Below, in pieces: positions 25,411 through 38,400 of a stretch of 64,000 nucleotides of DNA. Every line of letters starts with the position of its first letter. Position 1 is the first letter of the stretch. The notes beneath the pieces were generated by a model. That model worked only from the letters and a program-made list of their open reading frames with translations, did no database searches and was not told the DNA's origin. This stretch comes from Treponema sp. Its GTDB lineage: Bacteria > Spirochaetota > Spirochaetia > Treponematales > Treponemataceae. The position numbers and the translations under genes are program-made. Location: contig JAEEYO010000011.1 of the NCBI GenBank assembly GCA_016288205.1, positions 1-64,000 on the forward strand. Reading direction: 5' to 3'.

Positions 25411-26253
25411 ATGAATGACTCAAAAAACAACGGATATGTTGAATGGGAAAAGATTACATTCTCAAACAACTTCATGTTCTGCAAAATTTTGGAACCTGAA
25501 CCCGAAATATGCCGACACATTTTGGAAATTCTTCTGCACATAAAAATAGAGAGAATTGAAAAATCGTATGCAGAAAAGACCATGCTTCCCGGTTTCGATT
25601 CCAAAAGTGTCAGATTCGATGTTTATCTAAAATCCGAAAATCGTGTTTTCGACGTGGAGATGCAGACCACATTAAAAAAAGGTCTTCCGAAACGATCCCG
25701 GTATTATCAAAGCACCATTGACATGGAACTTTTATCCCGCGGCGAGCCCTACAACCGGCTGAAAGAATCCTACGTGATTTTTCTTTGTCTGGAAGACCCT
25801 TTTGACGAAAAGCTCCCTGTGTACTTTTTCGAAAATTTGTGCCATAACGGAAAGAAAAGAAAATTGCAGGATGGGGCATACAAAGTCTTTTTCAATGTGT
25901 CAGAATATGATAAAATAAGAGACGAAGAGGAGAAGGCTTTTTTCAAATTCATTTCACAAAAAGATGCGGGGAGCGATTTGACCAAGGCCATAGAGGAAAA
26001 AGTAGCCTTCGCCCGAAAAAACAAGGAATGGAGGAAACAATACATGACATGGCAGCAGACTATAATGGAAGAAAGGGAATCCGCATTTCAGGAAGGAATT
26101 GAAAGGGGACGTGCACAGGGACTGGAACGTGGGAAAATTGAAAGGACTTATGAGCTTGCCAGGAATTTCCTCAAGATGGGGCTCTCCCCGGAGCAGATTG
26201 CAGCCGGCACGGGACTTTCACTCGCCGAGGTTAATTCGCTCCTTGAGCCATAG
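25411..26253 (+). CDS. Rpn family PD-(D/E)XK nuclease-like protein (third copy)
   Basis: 280 residues. ATG 25411 has GGAG 8 bases upstream. The layout is the same as in the copy at 3950-4786: WEKITFSNNFMFCKIL opening, a core with VRFDVYLKSENRVFDVEMQ (Asp...Glu-x-Gln), RSRYYQSTIDME, YVIFLCLEDPF and VYFFEN. The C-terminal tail diverges from the other two (LERGKIERTYELARNFLKMG, then an HTH-like GLSLAEVNSLLEP). Its base composition is lower in GC than the genes upstream. The stop codon TAG at 26251-26253 lies inside a 34-base segment copied from the gene's own coding region. The present C-terminus may therefore have been made by a recombination event. Confidence 0.88.
   Translation: MNDSKNNGYVEWEKITFSNNFMFCKILEPEPEICRHILEILLHIKIERIEKSYAEKTMLPGFDSKSVRFDVYLKSENRVFDVEMQTTLKKGLPKRSRYYQSTIDMELLSRGEPYNRLKESYVIFLCLEDPFDEKLPVYFFENLCHNGKKRKLQDGAYKVFFNVSEYDKIRDEEEKAFFKFISQKDAGSDLTKAIEEKVAFARKNKEWRKQYMTWQQTIMEERESAFQEGIERGRAQGLERGKIERTYELARNFLKMGLSPEQIAAGTGLSLAEVNSLLEP
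25987..26020 (+). repeat. 34-bp direct repeat, first copy (inside the third Rpn gene)
   Basis: Identical over 34 bases to 26247-26280, a distance of 260 bases. It encodes the AIEEKVAFARK segment common to all Rpn copies in the window. Confidence 0.85.
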
Positions 26254-26280
26254 AGGAAAAAGTAGCCTTCGCCCGAAAAA
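26247..26280 (+). repeat. 34-bp direct repeat, second copy (remnant of an Rpn gene)
   Basis: It repeats 25987-26020 and is followed by a diverged stretch (to about 26310) that still reads, in the corresponding frame, like the KKWRRR part of Rpn proteins. It is out of phase with the present stop codon. A decayed 3' fragment of an Rpn gene. Confidence 0.7.
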
Positions 26281-26333
26281 CAAAAAAATGGAGGCGGAGG
26301 GATTCCTCTAAAAAACTCACACACAAACAAAAT

Positions 26334-26360
26334 GGGGCACCGATTCAAAACCGATGCCCC
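26334..26360 (-). terminator. Terminator after the 4266-residue protein gene (possibly bidirectional)
   Basis: GGGGCACCGATT and AACCGATGCCCC (26334-26360) form a 12-bp stem with two G-T or A-C positions and a 3-base loop. On the minus strand it is followed by ATTTTGTTT. It lies about 60 bases beyond the stop of the giant gene and 80 bases beyond the Rpn stop. Confidence 0.6.
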
Positions 26361-26419
26361 AAACCTTTAAGACAAATGTCGGATTTCCATTAACTCCCGG
26401 CATCCATCCGTCGTCGAAA

Positions 26420-29400
26420 CTACCTCATCTGGGCGGTCTCTACAGTAGTATCAGGTGCAGTTGCCCAAACCTGATATCCCAGAATAGGATAGTCCGTTCC
26501 GTTTCCATAAACCTTGTTTCCGTTTGTGGTTTGCCCTCCGGTATAACTAGTAATAACTCCTGTAGAGTTATTCTTCCACACACCGACATTGATTCGGCTG
26601 TTGTTCGGAGAGCTCGAATCTACCTTGTAGATATTCTTCGGTGTGGGAACATAGGTCACCTCCCAGTTTCCTGTAAAGAAATCCTCTGATGCACCAGCCG
26701 CAAAATCTGTTGAAACAAGCTTTGCAAGTTTCGGATACTTGTCATAGACATAGCCGATATATGGAACTGCATGAGAACCTGTTATTGTACCATTATCATC
26801 GACATCATTTACCAAGCCAACATCCAGTGTGAGCTGCTTACCTACGACACTTCTTGAATCCACAATGCAGGAATCAGTTGCCTCACTATAGCCTTCACCA
26901 GTGTAAGAAGCCAATCTTGCATAACGCACATCTCCCCTGATGGAATCGTAAGCCGCAATGTGCACACCACCTTTTCCATCAACCTTTACCTGACAGAACT
27001 CACCGGCACCTTCAAAAATCGTCTTTGCTCCTGACCAGTTAGCATGATTGAGACCACAGAAATGATTACTTGTATCACGCCAATCTTCATTCAACGGATT
27101 CGTATTATAAGTATAGCGAGTACATTTGGCGGCAGCGTCATACCATACAAGCACGACTGTCCCAGCGCCTGATGGAGCAGAAGCAGGTACCGTCGCTATG
27201 GAAACATAGGGGCCGGCACCTCCAAGTGGAGTACCATCATACTTCGCGGAGATACTCGTCTCAGTTGGCTTAAACGATGTTGCAATCACCTGCGCATCCC
27301 TGCAAGAATAATAACCCGCATTGACATTATTAACAGAATTTTCATTAATAGTTTTGGTCTTATAGGCATCCCTGAATATATTTCCCGAATAAGTGCTACC
27401 ACTAACTTTTCCTCCCCTGAACCTTATTTCACCGTTCCAGCTGTCATAGTAAGCGATGTATACATTTGTTGTCGTCCCGCTTAGATAGGTCGCCATTACA
27501 GGATTCTTTATCTTATTCTTAAGATTGTAGGACTCAGTATCCCTGCCAGAATGGTCTTCACCATCAACTCTTTTGCCCACCTGACCGGTAAGTTCAATTC
27601 TGTAATTACCATCTCCTTTCTTTCCATAAACCCAGAAAGGATCCGCTTTATTATCATCAGAATCTTGACCGGCAGAACATCCATAAGTATTTCCAGCAGT
27701 GTCATAGGTGAAATATCCGCTTACCATAAAGTCAGTTGTCGATTTCTTTCCTGTCTTATAGGAATTATCGGAACTCTCTGGCATAGCAAACCACATGGCT
27801 CCATCCAAGAAAGAGAATCCCAGCATGCCATTGTTCGGGTTTATCTCCATATGCGGATCATCTGTTTTTCCTGTTGTTGATGCCGCTCTGGAGTTAAACT
27901 GCCAGACATCGATTTCCATGTCGTCGGTGAGGCGGTTGTTTGTGGCTCCGTCCGGGAATCTGTTCGGGTAGTTGTCATAGAGCTTGTTCTTCTTGGACTC
28001 GCTGTAGGTCTTGGTGCTGGAGTACTTTCCCTTGGCATCATTGTCGTTCATGTTGTTAATAGAGACCATGGTGTTAACAGTTACGGTAAACTTTCCTGAG
28101 TACAGGGAACTTGCCGCAACCTTGAACAATGAGTAACCATTGTAACTGGTCGGATCATTAGCACCAGGAGCCGCGAGCGACACAGAATGAGATTTATTAT
28201 CCTTGAAAGTTGCTCCCGTCGCAAGATTAAATCCATAGACGAAGAACGACTCATCCTTGTTTACCGGGAAATGGCCCAGTGCGGTTCTGTCGTAGAAAGT
28301 ACGTCCTGTCGTTGAGAGGGAAGTCCTCAGTCCGAGGATATAGGGCACTACATCCATCTGATATTTAGACTTGTTCTCAACTCCATCAACCTTAGTCGTG
28401 TCGTCATCGGCAGGAGAGGTAGTATAGCCGCCGTCCATAGCATAAACAAGCAGCTTAACGTCCTTGTTTGCACTTCCGGCAATCTTGGAAGTGTCTACAC
28501 TCAAAGTCCAGCGAACTTTATGTCCCCTCTGATCGAAGTAGACAGGCTCCACGGCAATTTCCCAGAAATCATCAGCCATAGAAGGTGAGGCTACATTCCA
28601 TCCGGTATCTCCAGTACCTGTATAGTTCGCAACCTCAAAGCAGTCGACATCACCCACAGTATAGGTTCCGCCTGAACAGAATCCGTCAGTCACATGACTA
28701 GTGAATGTCATGCCGCCGAAGTTCATCAGCAGAGATTTAATCATTGTCTCATCATAGGCATATCCGGTAAATGTCACCTTACCAGAAACCTTGGGATCTC
28801 CGTCATACTGTCCGTTAACAGCTTCAGAACTATAAGAGGTTCCATCCTTCTTCCACTCATAATCGAGCTCAATGTGACCGTTTGCCTTGCTGTTCTTATA
28901 AAGGCTGTTGTCGCTGCCGCTGTTCCAGTAAAGCGGTTCAATCACCGTCCTTGGAGGAACTTTGTCAGTAAGAGAAAGCTCAAGATCCATGATACGGAGC
29001 ACACAACTCTGGGTCGTCTGACCTTGAATAAGCTCTTCAGTTGAATCCCAGATTGTAAATGACATCACCTTGGATCCGTCGTCACTAGCCGTCCAAGTAT
29101 TCTCCTCTTTTCCCGTGAGCAACACGTTGGAGAGCACATAACCGGAAGTTACCTTAGTATTGCCGGTGAAATTCGTAGTGGCTGCATGAATCAGATCAGT
29201 TCCAGAGCCCTGAGTCGGAGTCGGATAAATGTATGTTACGCCATCATCATCTGTTCCTGAACCCTCAGCATCCTCGGCATCCCTGTTGAACACAAGGAGC
29301 TTCTCCCCATTTCCGCCAACCAGCTCAGCATACAGGGCAAGCTTGTTCGTGATCTTGAATGCCGGCCTTGTGCTTGCAGAAACGACCAAGGACTTTCCGC

Positions 29401-32400
29401 TGCCGCTTACAGTGCTGTATCCGGCCGTAGTAAGGTCATAAGCGTCCTGATACATTGACGTTACACCGTGAATGTCATAAAGCTCGAACTCGCTGTCCTC
29501 AAATTTGTTGTTATTGTTCAAGTCAGTACCGAGGTAGACTTTGGCAAGACGAGGCGGATTGTTTTCAATGGAACCTGTCCTTGTCGCGGCGGAGATGTTT
29601 CCAGCATTATCCATTGCAAGCACAACGAAGGTTACAGGACCGTCCGCCATGTAGTTTCCGTGGAGGGTGGCATCCCATGTCCAAGTGTTTCCTGACTTGC
29701 TGACAGATTCAGGCATGCCGTCACCGTCATCGCGGGAATTCTTGAAAGTATGTCCGCTTTCGGTCCATGTCTGGAGCGTCTCCGCGGATGTATTGTCAAC
29801 CACCTGCATATATGGGAAGAATGCAGACGTAACGTCGGTGCTCGCGCTCTCTGCTATGGTGATGTTTGTTCCGTTTACGGCACTTATAATGTACCAGACA
29901 TCACCAATCATAACAGTTCCGCCCTTGCGCACAAAGCTGTCGGCACTTCCTGTGTAGCTAAACTGTGTGCTGCTGTCCGTCGCCCAAGTGATGCTGTAGG
30001 TCTTACCATAAATATTCTGTCCGGCGACTTCCTTGGTCGTTATGGTAGAATCGACAGTTACAGTCTGACCAGAAACCTGAGAATCAATGACTTTAACCGA
30101 AGAGCTTCCACGGTAGAATGCGAAGAGAAGCTTGGAGAATCCAGATCCTGGCACTTCGTCTGTACCGTCTGTCACAGTTCCGCCAACAGTAAGCTGGAGA
30201 TTGCTGTTCTGCAGTTTCTTGTTGTTTTCAAAAACATCTCCATTCGCAAGCAGCGTCTGTATATTCGGAGCAGTATTATCGTATCTGAAGGTGTAAAGCT
30301 GCTCCTTGAACAAAGCAGTCTCACTTCCCTCAATTGCGGTAACACGGACCTCCCTTGTGCCGTTACCAGTATTGGTTGAAAGAGGAACCTTAATAGTGTA
30401 TCCTTCCTTGCCGTTCGTACCGGTAGTTGAAAGGCCGTCAAAGTCCTCCGCCACGGCTCCTGTTCCGTCTCCGATTACACCATCAACAACATGGTTAATG
30501 ACGGTCTGATCATTTGATTGATACTCACCTTCTGAGCTGGTGATGGAACTGATTCCGTTGGCATGCTCGGCGGTTGTAATGAGGGCGGCATATCCCTTAA
30601 CCCACATATCATCAACATATTCTTTTTCACCAACCTTGTGCTGCATTGCCTCGTCGCTGTAGAAGAACACCTTCGGCACATGGTTTCCAATGGCGGGAGA
30701 CTTAGGATTGATGCTGATCGGAAGCGGGTTGCTCCACGGTCCCAAAAGTCCGTTGATGTCCACGGCGGCGGCACGTACCCACACAGTATAGGTCTCAGTG
30801 CTGTCTGTGTCCAGAGCGGCCGTAATCTGAAGGTCATTGAGCTTGTTCAGGACTGAGTACCAGCTTCCTGTTGACCTAGCCTCAATGCCCCAGAACTCAG
30901 GATCCGCAACGTAGAGAGAAGGATCATTAGAGTAAACGCTGTTTTCACCTGTCCAAAGATCAGAGACTGTCTTGACGGTGTAGGTGGCGGGAAGCTTTGT
31001 GCGATCCCACTTGGAGCCACTCTTCATGAGATTAATGCCGGCTGCCGTATTTCTGTTGTCAGAATCACCAAGAGCTATCTGAATGAACACCTTGTCCACG
31101 GCCTCATTGTCTCTGGCTGTTCCTGCGACACGGATATTTCCAGAAGCCTTTGCGAACAAATCGGTGGATCCGGAAGCAGGAGCCGGTGAAACAATCGTCG
31201 CAATCGGTCTGTTTCCGTAGGGGTTGTATGTAATCTTGCCCTGGTGAACACTCTCGTTACCGAGCTCGTCCTTCGCCAAGACAAAAACGTCCAGCGTGTA
31301 GATGTCCTGCTCGGTATGATAAACCTTCGTATAAGACGCAAGCTCGGCTGCCGTAGAAGGAAGCTTCCTGTACAGCTTTGTAGAATCCTCCTGATCGAAT
31401 TCCACGGACCAGCTCAAAAGCGAGTCTTCCTTAACCTCGTCAGCAAAATCTGTATAAAGCTTTGTCTTAAGTGCTGAATAATCATCCGCCGTCAAAGATG
31501 AGAGCAGTGTACCATCCGAATCGTAGTAGGTATCGTCAGGTATGAAGCACCAAAGCGCACTCACATTGGAACCAAGCTGATCGTAGGTTGTACCCGCTAT
31601 CTCAACGAGTCCGGTGAGAACCGTATTCTGATTTGTTGAGACAGTAATGACAGGACCGTCATTGTCAAAAATCACTGGAGTAACGCTGCTCGCATCAAGA
31701 CCGGACGTGTCGCTCGCAGTAACCGTCAGTGTGCTCTGACCGCTTGTAAGCTCCGAGACATCGTAGTTATATACGTAAACAGGGCACTCCCTGCCGTCGG
31801 GGTAGGTGTATATCACATCTTCAATCTTTACGTAGGGGACAGAAGAGTCATTTTCAAAGTCAGTTCCTGTCACAGAGGAAATGCCGTTTGTGTCATAGGG
31901 CGCGACCAAAATGGACATGAACATCCTTTCAGTACCACCGAAGACTTCTGAGACACCCATTGTCTTTCCCTGTTCAAGATTGGCAAGAGCTTTAGTCTGT
32001 GCGGCTGCGGCAGTTGCACCGTATCCTGACACTACACGTACTGTCGGAGGAGTGCTGTCAGAGCGGTATTTAACCTCAGAATCAAGATCTGTCTCTGCCG
32101 TAGTTCCGGCGTATACAGCCTTTGGCTGCTTCCATGCCGGAGAATTTGAAGTCCAGAAGGTATTTCCAGCAGTATCCCTTATATAGATATAAAGTGTCTT
32201 TACGCCGTCCAAGGTTCCCTGCGGCACATAGTTGAATGAAACGCTCGTGCTTCCCGGAGTATAGTTAAGCGTTCCCGCGGGCTGAGGATAGGTCTCCCAG
32301 TTTCCCGGCAACGAAGAGGCAATCTTGATTTCAGCCACACCGTCATCGTCGGTAACGGTTCCGTAAATGCGAGAGGAGTACTTTGACGTGTACATAGGCA

Positions 32401-35400
32401 CATCGGGCTCACCCAAACCGTTGTTGGTAATCTCATTGAACTTCACGACAGGTCTGTCCGTATTCATGTCAACGGTATAAGTCGTGTAGTTAGCGCTTGT
32501 GATATTTTCCTTGTCTACGTTCCAGTTTCCGGCCTCATCACAGGCAACCAGCATGAGGTATCCAGTTCCAGTGCCACTAGAACCTGCAAATTCATTCAGG
32601 TCAATGTCAGCGAAAGTACAGTGATAGATTTTTGAGACTTCCTGCAAACTTATATTACGTGCAACATCAACCTCAGTGCTGTCAGTGGTGTAAGCTCCGA
32701 CCAAATCCCAATCATCAAGGTCTGTGGGAGCAGTTCCGGATGCCTTGTAGAGATAGACTGATTTCGGTGCATTGGGTCCGTCCGAGACAGTACCGAGAAC
32801 GTCGAATGTTCCGTTGTGAATGTCGGTGTTCGGGCTGTCAATAACCGTTGTCGGAGGAGTCGTGTCAACCTTGAGTGTCGCCACAGGATAGCGGTAAGCA
32901 TTTCCCGCCCAGTCTTTGACATTCGCGTAGACCACAGGAGTGGTTCCAAGATTGCCCTCAGAGAACCATTCGGGCTTCGGAGTAATCGTAAGCTCCCACT
33001 TAACCTTCGAGGAGCCGTCCTGCATATAGAACGGGGGCAATGTGCCATCCTGATTGAAACTCCATGCTCCGGCATCAGTCTTGCTGTAGTCTATCTTTTC
33101 CAAATCACCCTTATTGTCCTCGGCCGTAGCATCCCACTTGTAGAAGCGGACCTTTCCGTAGCTGCTGTAGGAATTCGGGGCTGCGTTCGGATTCTGAGAA
33201 AGATAGGTGTTTATCTCCGCCTTATTATTCAATGCCGTATAACTGTCGTAGGCAGGAATATACAGAGGATCATGGCCCACCACGAAATTGATAATCTCAA
33301 GTCCAGAAAGATCGTCTTCCGCAGTTCCGGTAAGCACAATGTCTGCCTCACCGTTAGTAAGCTTCGTTTCGCCCGAATCAGAATCGACGACACTTACAGT
33401 CTGGTCAACATTAATCTTAACTTCCTTGCGTAAGCTTGTGTTTCCGCAGTTATCTACCGCAATCAGGTAGAGTCTGTCTGAAACACCGCCCTCGACGGGT
33501 CTGAATCCGTTAAGAACCTCTGAGAAGCTGTAGTATGTGGAATTCGTGTAGGATTCCTTCTCAATCTCTTGAGTTGACGGATTTACTTTGGGAGTTCCGT
33601 AAACATCTCCCGAGGCAGGAGCATTCAGCTGGTATTTTTTCAACTCACCGGAGCTGCTGCTGGGCTTGTTACCCGCGCACCGTGGCAGAGAAGTAATTAC
33701 TCCCGTAGAGGAGGTTTCATAGGTGCTGAGCGTCATCGGCGTGTCACCGGGATGACAAATCTGGTAGTAGAGTTTTGCCATACCGCTGCCCTTTTCCTCA
33801 AAGTATCCTGCGACGGGTATTGAAGTCTTGTTAGTAAACGTACTTTCAGAATACTTTCCACCCCCAACGAAGAACGCGGTATCCTTATAGACTGGTGCCC
33901 CATTATAGGTGTAAGAGGCCTTGAACATGTTTGAAAGGAAACTTGGGCCCACAGAGTCAATAATAATCTTATAGTTCTTCTCTGCGGTTCTTCCGACCTC
34001 ATCGGTAGAGACCACAGTAAGCACGCCCTCATTGCCATTACCCCATGTGCTCAGATCAGTGAAGCTAAGCGTAAATGACCAGACACTTGGTGCGGTAGCT
34101 GAGCCTGAAGCAATTTCTTCCGAACCTTTTTTCAGCGTATATACGGTTGAAGTCACCCCGTAATTGTCCGTGCTTGTACCGGAGAATGTGAATGTAGAAT
34201 TGTTCACATAATATATCGCGTCAAAAGTGCCTGTAGAATCATCTTCCCTATATGCACCAGAAATGACGGCACTGTTAATCTCAGGGGGTCTATCATCTAT
34301 AGTCAGAGCGAACGCGGTCTTTACGGAACCGTTGCCCGCCTTGTCCTTCGGCTTTGCGGAAACAGTCTTTCCGGCAATGTAGTCAAGGTTGGCTCCGCTG
34401 GTAACAACAGCCCTCCAGTGCTTAATCAGATTCTTATTGCTGTCGTTAATAGTATTTATCCATCCTGTGTAAGTAGCGAAATCCGTGACCGCAGCAGGAG
34501 CGTAGCTGACCGAGACTTTGCTATTTATGTTCTCGGAACCAAGGAAGAAGTCTATTCCGTCAACGCCTGAGCCTGTATCTTCGTAAGTTCCATAGACAAT
34601 AAAGTCCGCGTCTCCCTTAGTGAGAACCTTTCCCTGAATCTCCACCGGAGTCTGGTTTCCGTTCTGATAGTGAGTGACGCTGAATTCAGGCGCGTTGGTG
34701 TCCACATGCACAGGGTACTTCTTCACAATGCTGCTATTGTCCTCCTTGTCGAATGCCTGAATATAGAGATAGTTGCAAGGATGTTCGGTACTGTCAACAG
34801 AGAATCCGTTGTCCGTCGCATAGAAATCAACGGCGTTACCCTTGCCGTTCAGATAGACGGTCTTCGCGGAGCTGTCACCGCTGAGAGTTGTCGGAAGCGT
34901 TGAGTCGTCGGAAATCTTGTAAAGGATTTTGCCCATAGCAACAGATTCGTTCACTGTGCCGGAGAACTTCAGGGTCGTGCTGTTATAATACGAGAGGCTT
35001 TCGGACCATAACTGATCCTTTATCTTGAAGCCATCGTTTATTACCGGTGCCGTGCCGTCAAATACGAGGCTAAAGTTCTTTGTCACAGGTCTGTCGGCAA
35101 GATCCGTTGCGGTAACAGTAATATTCCACTTACCATCAGCATTCGGAGCCGTCAGCGTTATGGATCCGGTCGCAGTGGTTCCGCTTGAACCAGGATTTAT
35201 GCCGATGCCCAGAGATGCGTTAGTTTCAGTAACAGGGGCTTCGTCATCCTTTTTGGCGGAAATTTCGATGCCTGCGATTCCAAGGCTGTCCGCCGCATTA
35301 ATAGTGATTGTAGCTTTTCCAGCCGACGTAATATTACCGGATGTCAGGTTATAAGAAGCCTGGTTATTTACCACCAACGTCGGCGCGCCTGTATCAATGG

Positions 35401-38400
35401 TAAGGTCAGATATAGTGACTGTATTTTCATTTCCGGCATTATCGGCATAGACCAGCTCAATGCTCTGTCCAGTGCCCTCCACCACATCAAGGGAGAAACT
35501 CCATCCTACGGCAGGAGTCTTAATATTTGTGGCGATGGAATCCACAAGCACATGGTTCGGATCCTCGGCCTCACTGTAGCGGTATTTGAGCCAGGCTGTA
35601 CCAGAGGCATCGTCCGACCATTTTCCGCTTACGGTCAGCTTGTAGGTTCCGTCCCCGTTATCTGTCATTGAGGTCTCTTTTATTACGGTGTTAGACTGAA
35701 TGCTCAGAGTTGACGCGTAAATTTCTGGAGGTGTTGTGTCCTCAATCAAAGTGCCAAGAGAAACATCGTTTCCTTCCAGACCGGCCTTGTCCTTTGGAGT
35801 TGCGGTAAGAACAACAGGTGTCGTGCTCGCGGGGTACACTGCCTTCCATGACCTTACGTTCAGAGGAGTCACTGAGCCGGACTCAGAAATACTACTAACC
35901 CATGTAATGGAAGTCGCATTGGCTTCGGTTACAGTCTCAGAAGAATAGTATATTGACGTCGGGTTGGTGCTGAACTCTATGCTGTCAAGTCCGGTCTGTC
36001 CGTCGCTTGCGGTTCCATAAAGTGTTACGGGAACATTCTTCCTGTAGAGCACGGAACTAGCGGGCTTTACAACCGTTTCGCTGCCGCTGCCAATGGAGTA
36101 GCATATATAGTCCAGACGAGGCGGAGTTACGTCAATATTTACGTTAAAGGCCTTTTTGTCGGAAACATTTCCAGCCACATCCTTTGCACGCACATAAAGC
36201 ACGTTGTACACTCCGTTTCCAGTCTGCAAATATCCGCTTGCAGAAAGAGGAACAGAAATAGCCGCGCCCTTTCCTGAAGTCGCAACCCTTGTCCAACCGG
36301 TAACGTCATCCGAGTCAGACAACGGCGGCTCATCCGTATTTTTCTTGAGGATATAGTACACGGAGTCAAGTCCTGACGTAGGCTCATTTACAGTCAGATT
36401 TAACACCGGGCTGTTGAGGGAGAAGTAATTGTTCTCTCCATTATACTGGAATGTACCTGATACTCCCGGCACAGTAAAATTATCACCGATCACGGGCTTG
36501 GTTGAGTCAAAGACCATGTTAAATGACTTGGAGGTCGTACGTCCAGACTTATCTTTGGCGACACAGTTAACAACCCAGCTTCCGTCCATCTGGCTGCCAT
36601 TGAAATGGATTGTTCTGGAAGCCGTCTTTTGATCATCAGAATACGTCACATTTGTCAGGAATCCGGATGTGGATGCGTTGTACACAGTGCCGTCGTCCTT
36701 AGTAGCCGTCACAACGATATCGTCCATGAGATAAGTGTCATGTGCTGATACAGTAAAGTCCCACGCATCCTTTTCTGTGTTGCTTGCAGACGGGAACGCC
36801 GTGAACTCAGGAGCAGAGAAGTCAAAGTACACAGTTTTCGACTCAGTTACAGGTCCATTGCCAACCTTGTCGGTCACTTGTACGTTAATGGTGGCCGGTC
36901 CCTCAACAAGATTGTGCGTCGCATCAGGGATGTCATGGATGACAGTAATATTGTCAGCTCCGGCACCATCCACATTGCCAGTTGCGATTACGGTTCCGCC
37001 CTGGGTAACATTGTATGTGTATGAATCAATTCCAGATCCGTTGGTATCAGCGAGTGACAGGTGGAGCTTGTATGTATTCTTGCCGTCAACCTTGGCATAG
37101 TAGTTGTTGCTTTCCTCAACGCGCAAGGGAGTGGTGCTGCCATTCAACGCTCTGTCATTGAACGTGACAGAGGGAGTCCCTGCGTCCACATAAATCAAAT
37201 ACTTCTTCCGGCTTGAGGAACCGTTAACATTTGTCGCCGTTATGTCAAGCAGGTAGGTATAAGTCGTAACACCGGACACAAGACCAAATGAGTTAAGATT
37301 AATGATTTCCTTAAACTCGTTTGTGCCTGAAACAAGAGTATTCGAGTTGAACTCACTAATGTTCAGAGCTCTGTGCCAGTTATCTGATGACGGAAGGCTT
37401 GCCTCGGACTCATAATAGCCGTTATAGCGCTTCACTGTTCCAGTTATTCCGTCCGCTCCCTTATGATGGTAGTCCGACATTCCCATGGAATCGGTTATTC
37501 TGACCTCAAATGGATATGTTGCTCCCGCAGCATACTTTACCCACGTTTTGTTGCTAGCCTCAATGCTTGGCGGAGCACCAGAAGTCGATGTATAGAAGCC
37601 GAAAAACTGTCCGTTTAAATTTTCAAGAGCATCTCCTGACGCATCCTGTCCTTCAAGAACAACATAGTAGTATCTGCGCAGATGAACTCCATGGTTGTCA
37701 TCCACAATACCGGGAAGTTTGAAAGAATATGTGGCAGAGTCAACATTTATATTCTTTTGGAAAAGGGGTGTCTTAGTATCCGCCTCAAAAAGATTGGATG
37801 AACTAAGTCCACTCTCCCACACACAGGTTCCAAGTTGGGTCCGACTTGTGGGTTTTGTCAAGGGCTTAACATCATCGCCACCATATTCGTAAATTTTGGC
37901 TTGAATAGAACTCGGCACAACCTTCGCCTTATCCACCCCTTGATTTACAGTGAATGAAAGCACCGAATCATTATTTACGTTATGGAAATTGAGGTCATTG
38001 CCAATTTCGAAAGAGGGGAAGTAGTATGTCGGACTGACATCCTTATTTACGTTGAAGGCAAGGGGTGTCTCCTCGCATCCAAGGTATTTATGAGAACCTT
38101 CATTGAGAGTCGCGTCATCACCATTAAGGGCACTGATAATCGTGCTCCTCTGCGCATTGGTAATAGCTCCTTTATATGTGCCGTTCCAAATCTGTCTGAA
38201 ATCAGAGCCTTCCAAGGTTGTGCCGACTCCGATCTCATTAGTCAACGCCAAAAGCTTTTCGCGGACATACACCTTAGTATTCTTGTTTGAGTCCAAGTCT
38301 TCCATTGAGTTAACAATACTCCAGTCTATTGGGGCATCAAGACCTGTCGTGGCGTTCGGACCTATTGCGTTATCATAAATATCCACCTCAAGGTAGAACT

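Noticed and set aside
26925-26940. RGD tripeptide in the propeller-like region of the 4266-residue protein
   Set aside because: The paralog has DGD at the same place, so an integrin-type motif is not conserved and is probably chance.
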